Origin: Cheilinus undulatus
Lineage: Eukaryota; Chordata; Actinopteri; Labriformes; Labridae
Assembly: GCF_018320785.1 (NCBI RefSeq)
Contig: NC_054875.1
Coordinates: 31,625,157 to 31,689,156, forward strand
Direction: 5' to 3'
Length of the DNA: 64,000 nucleotides
The translations under genes and the position numbers were made by a program. Shown one piece after another: positions 12,301-25,330 of this stretch. Within the stretch, counting starts at the first letter, position 1; each line of letters starts with the position of its first letter. The notes beneath the pieces were generated by a model. That model had not been told where the DNA came from. It saw nothing but the letters and a program-made list of their open reading frames with translations, and searched no databases.

Positions 12301-15300
12301 CAAAACTCTTCCTACAACACTGCTTCATTAAAGGGCTCCTTTTAAACAACGATTACCTTGAATTCTTTGATCTGCTCCATAACAGTTGAGCATAAAAGGA
12401 CTGTGGGGTTTTCCTGCTTCCTCGGACTATCCACACTCTGTCGTCGCTTAGTTGGGCCTGACATCTTCTCCATCTCTTGCTCAGCCTTGTTCTGCTTCTG
12501 TTGGAAAACCTTGAGCATCTTGAAGATCTCCCGATAGAACTCATCCACCATCCCTTCCATGCTCTCACCATCTAGATCTTGGAAGGAGCCATCCATCCAT
12601 CTATTAATGAGAAAAAGATAACTGGTTTCATGTCATGTTTTGGTACCAACACAATATACATTAGACTAAAATCAGACCTGTACTCTGCCCGCTGCCACTT
12701 CTGTACAAGTCCAAACAGCTTATGATAAGGCTCAATGCTGTCTTTGATGACCTCAACTTCTGGGTAACACGTTTGCTCCCATTTGTAAAAGTCCTCCTCT
12801 TTGTTGATGAAGGTGATGGTCTCTTTAACCTCCTGGAGAAGTTTTTGAACTGTTTTGACTTCCTTAATATACTGCAGATAAAAAAGCACAAATTATTTTC
12901 TGCTTAAAAAACTCAAAAAATAAATAAATATTTGCTTTCGTACAATTTGTATCACCTCTTACATTGTTTTGATGTTGACAGGGAATTTAAGGGCGTATTT
13001 CTGTATCACTTAAAGGCTGGTTCAGCAATGAAATTGCTGTTTCAAATGCATTGATTCACTGCCTTGCAGGGAGTTAAAAGTTGTAATTGATACCATCTTC
13101 AGTGTGAAGTGGGAGCCAGCTACTGGGTAGCTTAGCTGTAGTCAAACATGGGGGAAATAGCTGGCATGGCTCTGTCTAAATATACAAAAATCCACCAAAC
13201 AATATAACTTGTGATTATGTTATTTATGGCAGTGGAAAATGTTTTGTTTTGATTTGGTATGTTATGATAGGTGTAGCCAGACTATTTCCAGGCCAGGGGC
13301 AGGAACATCCTTAAAACTGGTTGTGTCAGAAAGCAGAATGTATGGCTAAAAATGAATAAAAGCTCATGGTTTTCTGCAATTTATGTTGAGCTAACAGTTA
13401 TTTATCAAGGATGCACATGCACATATAACCCAAATTTGACACCATTTCAAGTATCTAAAAGTTTGTAAGCAAACCCCACCTGTGCCACCATATCCAGCTC
13501 AGAACAAAACGGGAATTCCTCTATCCTATGTCCCAACTTTTCCAGCTGTAACATTAATCTTTCTCTCTTAGCAACCAGCTCCTGTTCCCCTTTCTGCCTG
13601 GCTTTCATCAGCACCTGGAAAAAGGACAAAACCATCCAGAATCAGGCCATCAATAAAGAAACAACAAAGACATAATGTCTCCAGCAGAGATAGGAGCATT
13701 ACTTCATCACTGAGCTCAAAGACGTGAAGGATTTGCTGTGGCCAGAGGAAGACAGTCGAATTAAGTTCTTGATCTTCTCGCTCAATGATGTGGACATCCA
13801 GGAGGTAGACCAGTCTGCAATAGCTTTCCTGTCGGAACAAAAAAATTAACAGGTCAGGATAGAATTGATACATGTGTTTTGGTGCAAAACACAACAAGTA
13901 GAGCCAATTGTTTGGTTACCTTTATTCTTCCATTAAGTTCTGTGATGCCCTTTGTCTTAATGAAATCAATATATTCAATAAGTTGAGTCATGTCCTCGGT
14001 CGTCTCTGGTATTTTCAGAGCTGTCTCTCTGATAGTTTCAAATTCTGAGCAGATCCTTCAAACAGAAACAGAACAGATTATTAAAAAAATCAGAGCATTC
14101 TGAGCACAAACTGTTGATTTGTGTTAAAGAATGCTACAAGAACTGACTCACTTTAGATTCTGCTCCCGATGGCTGGTGATGAGTTTCTTCAGAAGAATTT
14201 CGGCATAGTTTTTGGCTTTGTTGGCCAGGCCTTGCTTCAGCTCTTCACAGTCCAGATGGACCATTGTGAAGTGGGCTTTGGCTGGGAGGCTGGCAATCTC
14301 CTTCGAAAGAGCACGAAACTCCTCCACTTGCTTTAAACAGAGGTGGCATTTCAAGTTGACAGTCATCAGAGGAAAAAAAATTATAAAAGGAGAAAATAAC
14401 ATATGCAGCAATAGTTGGACTCTTTTTTTGGTACCGTAGTGTACTCTTCAAAAGAGTGCTCCTCTCTCATGAACTTCTCTACTCGGGCCTTTGCAGTTCC
14501 ATTGACTAACCAGTCATAGTTATCAACTACAAAAAAAGCAGAAAAAGTCAGCAAGGAATTCAGTCAATTAATTCAAACCATGCGATAATTAAAGGAAATT
14601 GTGGTGATATCACCGTAGCTTTGGAAATGCTTGTCAGGTTCTTCGAGATTCTTGCATAGAGCACACTTAATAGTGGCCTTAGCCCAGGCAAAGATGTGAT
14701 CAGCCACCTTTGCATCAACATACAATGATGCCCCTTGTACCAGCCATGACTGGACAGTCTGTACTTTCTGTGAATCAGAGTCAGAGATGCTCAAAATACA
14801 GTTAAAAAAAGGTAGTCTTTTAACATGTAATGCCTTTTCAAATGAGCTCACCTGCAGTGTATTTGTGATGGTGTAAAGAATCTCAAAAACAGCAGTTTTT
14901 AGATCTTGAATGGTGGGATAAATTTCCATCTTTTCATCATCAAATGTCAAGGCCATTCGAAAGACAGGCAGGCAGTGGCCATCACTTGGATCAAACACAC
15001 CAACAAACTGCTGGATACTTTTATGAAGCATGGATTTCAACTGGGATCAGAAGACAAAAAACAATAAGTTTAAACTTTTCATATATGGCAAGATTATGTA
15101 TTTATTTACTAAATAAAGATCCAGATGAGACTTCAACAAAGCAAGCTTTACATTTAACTCACAATGTAATATTAACCTCCTAAGACCTTGTATGTACAGT
15201 GCTTAACAAATTTATTAGACCACCTGTCTCAGAGACCATCCAGCATCATGAAGTGCTTTAATGCGGACTCTTTCACTTTCAGTGAGCTCTCCACATTTTA

Positions 15301-16755
15301 CCATTTTGAACAGGAATGAGGGATTTCAAACTGAATTCACCCAAATTTGAGCCGGCTCACTGGACTTCTCTGAGAAGTCAGAAATTAATCAAGCATAACA
15401 TTCAAGCACTAAAACTCATTTTCTGTTCAGGAATGCAAGTAAATCACTAGAATTTCTCATATCAATCAAGAAATAATAATTTTTCAATTTTTCAGTTTTT
15501 TGTAAATCAGTAAATTTTAAAATTCATGGATAATAATAATTAGATTTTAGCATTAAAATATCATTTCGGTTAAAGAGCTTCCACATATTAGTGTATTAAC
15601 CATTGCAGAAACATAAAAATGATTTTGGTTTTACCAATTTTTACCAATGCTGTTAATTAAGGGTAGCTGGGTGGTGGTCTAATAAATTTGTTAAGGACTA
15701 TACATATGAGGGCATTGGATTTTCCTGCAACATAGTAATGATTTCTGCTTTTACAGTTTTTGAGATCGCTGTCTGGACTATCATTTAGAGTTTATGTCAT
15801 TTACTTGAACTGGGAGAATTTGCTATGATTTCAAGGTTTTCATAGAAATAAATGGAAATTTGTTGGATATTTTTAAGAGTTTCATTGAAAGTTTTGGGGA
15901 TTCTTTTTTTGCATTTTAATGAAAATTTGGGAAATGTATTTGTATATTTTAGGAAATTGTTTAGAGCTTTTGGTATTTTCATAGAAATTTGTAAAAAATT
16001 ATTGGTAATTGTTTAGAAATTCAATTTATAATTTTGGAAGGGGGTGACATGAAATTTTTATGATTTTTTATGGAAATTTCTGAAATTTGTCTAAATGTTT
16101 TGGGGGAAATTTTCTATTAAATTTCCATTACATTTTGGGGAATTTATTTGTAAATTAACCGGAATTTGATGAGAGATTTTGGGAAAATGAGCTTTGAAAT
16201 TCTGCAGAATTTCTGGAAATTTTTCAAGAATTTACATGGAATTTTTTCGGTATATTTTTATTTGAATATTTCAGCTTGATGATAAAGTTTTGCTGAAACA
16301 TTTGGGGAATATTTAAAGAATATTTTGGGTCTGAGGCCATGGTTTTCTGCTGGATTGCTCCCTCCAGGTGGGAAGGTGAAGGAGTTCAAGTATCTTAACG
16401 TCTTGTCCACGACTGAGGGTAGAATGGACCGTGAGGTCGACAGGTGGATTGGTGCAGCATCAGCAGTTCTGCAGGCGCTGTACCATGGTCAAGAGGGAGT
16501 GGAGTCGTAAGACCCTCAGGAGGAAATGGAAAGTGTTGCTGGGGTTGGGGATGTCTGGTTTGACTTACTTCACCTGCTGCCACCACGAGCCAACCCCAGA
16601 TAAGAGGAAGAAAGTTGGATGGATGGGTGGAAGAAAAAAATTAGGGGTACTTTTAATGGAATACCTAATATGGTTAAAATTTATCATAGAGATCCTGAGT
16701 GATTTGTGTGGATTTTGGAGAAACATGGGCTTCAGGAAACTTGCAGACATCATTT

Positions 16756-16787
<32 letters not shown>

Positions 16788-18590
16788 TTCCTGTTCAAAT
16801 AAGTGCAAGAAACTAAAAATGCATTCCAAACAAAGCACAGGTCACAGAAGGTTGCAGCATTGGGTTGAGTTGCCAAAAATGCAACTTAGCAGAGTATTGC
16901 ATAACAATGTATCTTGTGTGTTACTTAAGATTTTTAGAACTGATCAAAAAGCTTTATTTAAATGACTCTTGATTGTTCTTACTCATTTTCAGTCAAACCC
17001 AAACCCAGGTCTGAATTGCTCTACCTGATTTGAGATGAGTATTGAAGCACATCTGAAGAAGGAGTTTTGATCCTCCTCTTTAACTGTCTGCAGTGTTTCC
17101 TTGCTTGTTAATAAGCTGATGACTTTGGGAAACCAGGTATTCATGATGCGGTCTTCTGTTCTCTTACACTGTACAGCCATTTTGTTCTGTAGGCTCTTAC
17201 ACTCTACTGGCCCTGAAGTCCTGAATCAAGAAAAAAAATGTCAGTGAAAAAAAAAAATCTTAAATCATCATGTGAAATATAATAAGTATGCATTTATTTT
17301 ATATCGTTATGCATAAATGGTGTATTAACTTACCGGCATTCGGAGAGATCTACCAGGATGAGGGGAGAAAATGTGGTGTACCCAATTTCCAGAATAGTTT
17401 GCATTATGGGATGAAGAATGTGCAGATTTTTTTCCATAAGTCTGCAGCTTCTGGTAAAATTATCATGCCAAGGTTGGGAGAAATCAAGAAGACTGCAAAA
17501 GATTGGGAATCCATATCAGCTCATGGCAAACAAAACGAGAAAACTACTTTTTAAAGAAAGCGTTTGAATAAAACACTCACTTTGTTTGGGTAGCTTTCTG
17601 TTTTTCTGAACTATGTCCTTCCTGTGGATTCTTCAGCACTGTGTCCACTAAAGGAGGTTAATACTAAATAAGACATGGTTCACCTGTCATCTAAATGTGT
17701 GGAAACATGCAAATATGACTGGTAATACCTGTGTGCCTGACTGTCATGTTGTGGAAATCACTGCTGACTTCCTGGAGGAGCTCCTGTAGCAGTTTTTTGG
17801 TCTGAGGGGTCTCTTGGAGTTTAGGTGAGATTTTAGTAACAATGGAGTCTAACCAGTGTTGCTGGATTGGAGCCACTGGGCTGCTCTCTGCACAGTGCTT
17901 AAGAAACATGTAGTTCATCTGTGCATGAGATCAAAAATAGAAGAGAGAGACAGGTGTAAAACACATGGCTTTAATTTCCTTCTGCTATGATATGCTTAAC
18001 ACTAAAGAGTATCTTACCCTCTGCTTCCGCTCCTCACTAAGCATCTGCAAAGCAATGATTGACATAGGCAACATTACAACATTGTTCATATATGAACTTG
18101 TATTTAAAATGTGAAATGTAGATACATAATTGTCTTACAGAAGATGGTAACTGTGGCTCTGGTGAGTGACTGTGCAGTGCCTCTCTGTCTTTACTCTGTC
18201 TGTAGGCCTTCATTGCTCTGGACATGCTGTAATCATTTAGCAAACAAACATCACACTGCAGGAGCCCCTTAGTCTATGACGATTTATTTTTGTAAGCCAT
18301 GTGGTGGAGTCACCAGTATTTTTACTATTGGTAAGACACTGGCAAGGTAAAGCAACCATAGCTAAACTGGAAACGTACAGTATTGTTTGGAGTTGTTCTC
18401 GCTCCACTTTACTCCTTCTCTGCCGGAGTTGTTTCCTCTGAGCACGAAGCCTTTGCGCTATCTCCTCCTTTGCTGCTATGGCCTGAGCAACATCATCCCG
18501 CAGGTGTGTACTCTCTATCGGGGGCAGGACTGGAAACTTCGAAAGGCCTTTCACCGCAGTGGCTTTGAAAACTCCGGGGGAGGTGGCCAT
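1384..18590 (-). CDS. dnah12: Axonemal dynein heavy chain, DNAH12-like (5' part; C-terminus outside window)
   Basis: Force-generating heavy chain of a single-headed inner dynein arm in motile cilia and flagella. I placed 45 coding exons with GT-AG borders (5' to 3'): 18590-18379, 18226-18139, 18044-18018, 17918-17729, 17647-17581, 17492-17334, 17220-17025, 15040-14852, 14767-14614, 14526-14435, 14330-14152, 14055-13920, 13828-13703, 13614-13480, 12871-12678, 12600-12357, 12256-12071, 11965-11765, 11516-11322, 11219-11098, 11011-10876, 10801-10655, 9911-9792, 9555-9399, 9313-9141, 9037-8885, 8787-8548, 8298-8053, 7951-7832, 7749-7640, 6300-6117, 5982-5842, 5251-5168, 5006-4818, 4692-4573, 4454-4266, 4186-4035, 3916-3778, 3653-3487, 3372-3117, 2992-2696, 2558-2380, 2147-1955, 1832-1671, 1578-1384. 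They sum to 7,341 nt, 2,447 codons, with compatible phases and no stop. The start ATG (18590-18588) has an in-frame TGA three codons upstream. The short N-terminus fits the DNAH3/7/12 group; tail wording ([24 protein letters not shown]) fits DNAH12 best from memory. A DNAH7 ortholog is the main alternative. Intron 7 (15041-17024) and intron 30 (6301-7639) carry transposons. Confidence 0.9.
6382..7586 (-). mobile_element. Degenerate Tc1-like transposon in a dnah12 intron
   Basis: About 1.2 kb between imperfect inverted ends. The left end reads TTCAAAAGTATTCAGACCCC after a TA; the right end reads GGGGTCTAATACTTTCAGAATG. The minus strand encodes a transposase remnant, clearest at 6616-6891: it has [20 protein letters not shown] and [17 protein letters not shown], typical of fish Tc1-family transposases. 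The usual SDET catalytic segment reads FYET, so an essential Asp is lost, and the frame is broken upstream. It sits in the intron between dnah12 exons 6117-6300 and 7640-7749 and should be inert. Confidence 0.88.
11641..11742 (+). repeat. LINE-like 3' tail with TATCG-type short repeat
   Basis: A segment ending in GGACAATAAAGTTTATC runs into imperfect TATC/TATCGTATC repeats. This resembles the 3' tails of fish CR1/L2-type retroelements that end in short tandem repeats. It is in the intron between dnah12 exons 11322-11516 and 11765-11965. Only the tail is seen, so the family is uncertain. Confidence 0.4.
15197..15700. mobile_element. Non-autonomous Tc1/mariner-type element (MITE), 504 bp
   Basis: The ends form a clear inverted repeat: left CAGTGCTTAACAAATTTATT followed by AGACCACC, and right GGTGGTCTAATAAATTTGTT followed by AAGGACTA. 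Each end is flanked by TA (15195-15196 and 15701-15702), the target duplication of Tc1/mariner elements. The interior is AT-rich with no transposase frame. It lies in the long dnah12 intron 15041-17024. Confidence 0.85.
15800..16340. repeat. AT-rich degenerate GGAAATTT-type repeat
   Basis: About 540 bp made of loosely repeated words such as GGGAAATTT, GAAATTTG, TTTTGGGG and TTTCATAGAAAT, with no fixed period that I can measure by eye. It looks like a decayed minisatellite or internal element sequence in dnah12 intron 7. No coding content. Confidence 0.5.
16345..16640 (+). mobile_element. L2-type LINE 3' fragment
   Basis: Reads as the end of a fish L2-like reverse-transcriptase ORF and its tail. 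Words such as AAGGAGTTCAAGTATCT, GTAGAATGGACCGTGAGGTC and GATTGGTGCAGCATC match the common 3' end of these elements. The tail passes through CCACGAGCCAACCCCAGATA into GGATGGATGGG. The middle appears internally deleted. It is in the same dnah12 intron as the MITE at 15197-15700. Confidence 0.75.
16761..16787. repeat. Poly(A) run of 27
   Basis: Uninterrupted A tract in dnah12 intron 7, poly(T) in the sense of the gene. It may be an insertion tail or a simple homopolymer. Confidence 0.95.
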
Positions 18591-18840
18591 CTCTGGTCAC
18601 AAGCCACTGGAAGAACCACAGGTCAAAATAACTACGCTACATTAGACTTGAAAGGTTATACCTTACCGCCAAGCTAACTTACATAAGTTAAGCTAGAGTT
18701 AGCCTGTAAAAGAGTCAAAACGTAAAGGTAAAAACCCGTAGTATTCAACAACAAGTTTACTTACCCTCTTCCTTTTCGATGACTTCTCACTTTGAATAGT
18801 TGGCTGTATCAATTACCGCCGTAAATGACTTTTTTTAGCG
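18591..18840 (-). other. dnah12 5' untranslated region with one small intron
   Basis: Upstream of the start codon, 18591-18606 is the rest of coding exon 1, preceded by an acceptor (TTCTTCCAG on the minus strand). A likely non-coding first exon ends with donor AGAGGGTAAGT at about 18765 and extends to roughly 18840. The 5' end itself cannot be read from sequence. Confidence 0.55.
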
Positions 18841-18880
18841 TATATAATGTCAATGCCTGTAGGCACCTTTGAGCAGCGTC

Positions 18881-18910
18881 GTTGTCATGGAAACACCAAA
18901 CGGTTGCTAT
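18881..18910. promoter_or_regulatory. RFX X-box next to the dnah12 first exon
   Basis: 18881-18894 reads GTTGTCATGGAAAC. This is two changes from the palindromic RFX consensus GTTGCCATGGCAAC and keeps both half-sites. A second half-site, GTTGCTAT, follows at 18903-18910. It lies about 40 bp upstream of the inferred dnah12 first exon. RFX factors drive motile and sensory cilium genes through promoter-proximal X-boxes, so sequence and location agree. Binding is inferred, not shown. Confidence 0.72.
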
Positions 18911-19079
18911 AGGCGGGAGGCGGGTCATGATCATACGTTTAAGCTATTTTGCGTTTAAGAATAGCTTTTGCAGAAAAATGTTAACCCTAATGATGACTTT
19001 TATAAGGCAAGGTACTTCAAAGAACAAATAGAAGCAAAACATTAAATACATTGATAGTTTAATATTTGTTAACGTTAAA

Positions 19080-19640
19080 AGTTTTATTTAAAAATGGGAT
19101 TCTTTCTTTCAAATGGCCTAGAAGTGCAAAATTACAAAGTCTGAAACACTTTTCAACAGCATGAAACAAATTAACATTAGCAAAAACACTTTTACAAATG
19201 AAAAACAAAGAAACATTTTAAACAACAAACTTTGTTTCAGAAGTTGCAAGAGTTTTCACAGTTTGTAAATTTGTCTTAGCTCATGTATAAGTGTTTCGTG
19301 TTTAGTAAATTTGCGTTATAAAATGTAAACTTTAAAATGTTTTTTTAATTAAAATTTGTGGACCTAAATCCAAAATTATTTTTTTAAGAAGCGTTTCAGA
19401 CTTTGTAGTTTTGTATTGGACCTGGTAAATTTCTTTCGAGCTTTATTAAAGTGATTCAGACTGTGGAAAGTTGTATTGGACCTTTTTTATTGTTAAATAT
19501 AAATTTGCTCTTTCATTTCTAGACATGCTTTGCTAATGTGAATTTGTCTCATGAAATATATTTCTTTTTTTGTTAATGTAAATATGTTTCATGCTTTGTA
19601 AAAGTTTTTCAGACTATCTATTTTTTTATTGCTCTTGTAG
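19080..19640. repeat. AT-rich interspersed inverted repeats
   Basis: The word ACAAAGTCTGAAACACTTTT (19135-19154) recurs inverted near 19386-19410 (AGCGTTTCAGACTTTGTAGT) and again loosely near 19600. Other inverted words are GAAACAAATTAACATTAGC, TTTGTAAA and CATGAAAC. It looks like a decayed fold-back or palindromic element between the two divergent promoters. Confidence 0.5.
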
Positions 19641-20149
19641 GCCGCCATATTTTTACTTATTCATAGAATGACTTCCTGCAGTGTTTTTTCATTCTTCTTC
19701 CTCTTGTTCTTTTTCCTCTTCTTCTTCTTAAACAGTTTGTCCTCTTATTATTACGGAAGTTGATTGCTGCCACTCTGAAATAAAATAACAATCCCAAACA
19801 TATTAGCTCTGTCATCCACGTTTTTTTTTAAATACTGACAAATCAAGGGATGTTAAAATGACAGGTGAGGATTTAAAATACCCTTGAGAAGCTATTTTGT
19901 GAAAAGGACTATCCTTTTAATTGTCGAATGATGACAATGAAAATGAATTGATTATGTAAAATACTTGGTATGCTAGATCCAATAACTTTTTGACTACAGA
20001 AAATGATATTGTACAGTGATATCATCCTATGCACTACGCATTTAAGCACGTAGAAACCTAGGACGATAAAATACCATCTACCTACCTAAGTTTGTCAAGG
20101 CGCAAACGTTAAAATTGAATAAGATACCGTGCAGTTACTCTTACAAACT

Positions 20150-20266
20150 CTGGGGGCAGCAGTACGTTCATGTGTGTCATCCACGGACCGGAAAAGGAAG
20201 AAGAAGAAAACGCTTTCTTCCGCTCGCTAGCTAGCTACTGCTGGAAAGTAGCGACACAATTTTCAG
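20150..20266 (+). promoter_or_regulatory. gid8 non-coding first exon and core promoter
   Basis: A donor (TTTTCAG then GTAATG) at 20266/20267 and an acceptor (CCTTTAG) ending at 20620 define an intron in the 5' UTR, so the first exon lies before 20267. ETS-like GGAA cores occur in ACCGGAAAAG (20187-20196) and CTTCCG (about 20216-20221), as in many TATA-less housekeeping promoters. The transcription start is not determined. Confidence 0.55.
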
Positions 20267-20632
20267 GTAATGCGAACTGAATTTTCTTGGTATTTTCACA
20301 ACCCATTTATTGTATATCTGGGTGGACAAGAATAAAATAAAATACCGCTTGTTATAAATATGTTTATGTGGTATTAATTGATGAATAGAAGGAAGTTGTC
20401 TTTGTTTTGATGTGTGTTGTCGAAAGTCAGGCTTCAATGTTGTGTTTTTGATCGAAGGCCCGAACTGTTTTGATGAAGGATTTCCGGTGTTGTGTTACCG
20501 TCAAATTGAGCAGCTGATTATTAGAACTGTTATAACATTGTGTTAATATCATAATCATGTTTTCAAACGTTACTGTCCCGAAATGTCACCCTTTATTGCC
20601 ATTAATAACCCTTCCTTTAGGATCTAATCATA

Positions 20633-22783
<2,151 letters not shown>

Positions 22784-24320
22784 GGACCCAGAGTGAAAAC
22801 ATACCACACCAGGACACATTTCCTTTATCTATTTATACCCCAACAAACTGACTCATTTAGAGTTCAACCTTTTCTTTTTTGTAAGGGTTGCTTTTTGATA
22901 CTTTAATAACTTAGAATGTGCAAACTGGATTGATGGCATTTTACAATGATCTCACACTAAAGTAACATGCAGGCCATTATTTTCTTGGTATTATTATTTA
23001 CATATTTGTTTATGTAAAATTAGTTCACTAGTTTTTCTGTCTGTTGGCAGGGAAAGTTGCTTGCATAAGACGATGTGGATAAAGCCTAAATTAGGCTGTC
23101 ACTTTTGGTGTGTGACCACTAAGGGCCAATCCCATTTCTACCCCATAACCCTTCCCCTTAGCCCTTCCCTTTCATCTACCCCTTCCCCTTGCCTCTCAAA
23201 ACAGTGGTAAGGGGTAGGGGTAAGAACCTTCCCTTTAGAAACGAGACACCACTTGATTGCTGTTCATCATCACACATTGCCGATAAACAGTGCTTCATCA
23301 GAGGTGACAATAAAGCTTTGGCCATCTCATTCATACTATGTATCTCTGTGTTGATCTTCTCCATATATTTATACATTTAATAGCCCCGGTTTACATGTGT
23401 ACATATAGAAAGTACAATAAACTCCCATCCCTAGTATCTAAAGATTTAATATATGAAAAAACTATAGTATTTTCTATAATCATTTATAAATGCTGAAAAT
23501 ATTTATATTTATGCACCTCCTTCATAGTCCATTGTGCCATTTTGCAAGTGAATGCAGTGCAAGCAGGGAAATTCATACCCGTTGGTTTCAAGTGTGGTCC
23601 TGAAAAATTTTTGTTCAAGGGCTATGTAGCCCTTGGCCCTTAGCCCTCAATTCAAAAGACAATTAATTGGGATACCTGTTCACCTGACATGAAACTGCAG
23701 AACCAAGGGGGAAGAGCTAAGGTGTAGAAATGGGATTGACCCTAAGAAGGGGCAAACTTTGATGTTGCAGAAAAAATGGTTGGCTCAGTGTGAACTGCCA
23801 CAAATAAACAACTTTTTTCTTACAGAACACAAATATTTCAGCTAGTAGCCTGTTATAAAGCACTCTTTGTGACGGCAGTAGCCAAAGTAAGATACTTGGG
23901 ATGTTTTAAACTACTGTGATGATATTGATATTTAAATTCAGCTTTAGACTCATAATACATTACCGCTTAAGACATTGCACATACATGCTGACATAGAAGA
24001 GAACATAGAAAAGATAATTAAAAAACTGAGCTACACATTAAAGTAGCAAAGAAGTGGAATAAGGCAAGATTTCTGGACTGATTTTAAACTTTTCAGCGTA
24101 CTGTGACTGTGCAAGCATAAAGGCAGCCTCAGATTCATACTGTTATTGAATATCACTGATTATAAAAAGATGTGAATGAATACATGTGTCCACAGACATG
24201 GAGATACTTTACAGATGGATTATATACATGTATGGAATAAGTAGCTCTTTTTGCTAAATTTGATGTGCTTTTTTTGCTGGGATATTATTTTGCAATAAAA
24301 GTGAATTTTTAAACTGTGCA
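22784..24320 (+). other. gid8 3' untranslated region
   Basis: About 1.5 kb after the TAA. The best poly(A) signal is AATAAA at 24294-24299. Earlier AATAAA words at about 23309 and 23416 lie inside the MITE, so a shorter transcript is possible. A 620-bp MITE occupies 23123-23742. Transcript extent is inferred from the signal only. Confidence 0.6.
23123..23742. mobile_element. MITE with Harbinger-like ends, 620 bp
   Basis: Terminal inverted repeats: left GGGCCAATCCCATTTCTACC; right, read inverted, GGGTCAATCCCATTTCTACA, continuing into TTCCCC-rich sequence on both sides. Flanked by the 3-bp direct repeat TAA (23120-23122 and 23743-23745). GGG-starting repeats plus a 3-bp T/A duplication suit the PIF-Harbinger or ISL2EU type. 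No transposase is present. It sits in the likely gid8 3' UTR. The superfamily call is tentative. Confidence 0.82.
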
Positions 24321-25239
24321 AGTCTTAAAAGCTTTTTTATCTTCTCATTATGAACCCTTGTATAATTCGTTATTAGGTTATAGACCAAGTTTTTGTATGT
24401 ATGTATCATGAGTTTTTATATAAAACCATTAATTCATTCAATCTAATAAGAGGCACTTTATGAGCGCTAATAGTTTACATTACTGGGACTCTAAACAATG
24501 TACTACTCCGCCTCAGCTAAGTGTTCTGACACGCTCACATTAACCACAACAAATTTAAACATACAGTTAAATTAGCATAATGTTATGGAAACCATTAAGA
24601 CAAACAGCAATAATGCAGGAGAATATTTGGGTCAGCTTCAGTTGCGATGTTATCTTCTCTGTACAGCTTGTTGAACTGTTTTATAACAACAATATCACAT
24701 TCAAGGTCAAGTTGTTTTAGGCTACTGAATATCAGCACTGGCATTGCTGTGACTCTCTTCAGTCTTAAGTCTCCTGCTTACTACCAGATCACAGCATTGC
24801 TGATACTCTACAACCTTACTCTCACTGCTTATTGCTGTAATGTGTAAGTGGCATTTCATTGTCATTGGCCAATGCACTACTTTCACCGTTTTCATATACA
24901 GGTGGACAGCTTATTCCATAGAAGAACAGTGTTAGAAAGGCATGTTTTAAAAGCAGGCCTGAAATGGCTGGGCCCCTTCAAAGGCCAGAGAATGTGCCTT
25001 CACTGAATTTGTGCTGGGTGAGTGGCACTGGTGCTAGTCTGCTTGCTAACATTTGCCACCTTTTGGTACAGATATTACGTTTTCTTTTTTTAAAGATGTA
25101 CATTTCAAGGCTTTTATGCCTTTGTTTATAGAGGACAGTGGATCATCAGAAACAGAGTGAGTCCTGCAGAGTTTACTCTTCTGTGAAGAGACCTTGTGTC
25201 TCATGAAAGGTGCCATAAGTCCACACTATCATTATTATT

Positions 25240-25330
25240 ATTATTAAAGGAGCCACAGGCCTTCATGGAACCATGGCCACCCGCATGTATGTGGCAGGAC
25301 CTCACCACTACGCCATCTAAGGGCCCCTTA
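25240..25330 (-). mobile_element. tRNA-derived SINE head fragment
   Basis: On the minus strand: CCTTAGATGGCGTAGTGGTG, an A-box-like tRNA start, followed by a degraded B-box region (CATGGTTCCATGAAGGCC) and GTGGCTCCTTTAATAATAAT. It resembles a fish tRNA-SINE head with a decayed B box and a short ATT-repeat tail. Confidence 0.5.

Larger units (their letters stand above)
9399..18590 (-). other. dnah12: dnah12 N-terminal tail and linker region
   Basis: Exons 1-24, residues about 1-1217, encode the stem and linker that precede the AAA ring. Exon 1 is a charged helical stretch rich in K/R/Q/E (residues about 25-70, around [20 protein letters not shown]), which probably forms a coiled coil. The middle exons give the cargo/stem region. 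Exons 17-22 (12256-10655) carry the very conserved linker, with stretches such as [25 protein letters not shown] and [16 protein letters not shown], followed by [19 protein letters not shown]. Family knowledge: the linker swings across the ring to make the power stroke. No frame break is seen. Residue numbers come from summing my exon model. Confidence 0.85.
18841..20150. other. Intergenic region between divergent dnah12 and gid8
   Basis: About 1.3 kb. The left edge has the X-box and a short GC-rich stretch (GGCGGGAGGCGGG). The centre is AT-rich and contains an inverted-repeat cluster (19080-19640). A pyrimidine-rich CTTCTTCCTCTTG-like tract is near 19690-19735. The right part is unremarkable up to the gid8 first exon. 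No gene is seen. Confidence 0.7.

Noticed and set aside
14573..15040. 155-residue open frame that could be read as one exon
   Set aside because: The middle (14768-14851) is intron read-through. Splice sites at both ends, loss of dynein similarity there and phase agreement show two exons, 14852-15040 and 14614-14767.
16565..16876. 103-residue open frame containing a poly-Phe run
   Set aside because: Produced by the poly(A) tract and L2 fragment in a dnah12 intron; no protein similarity.
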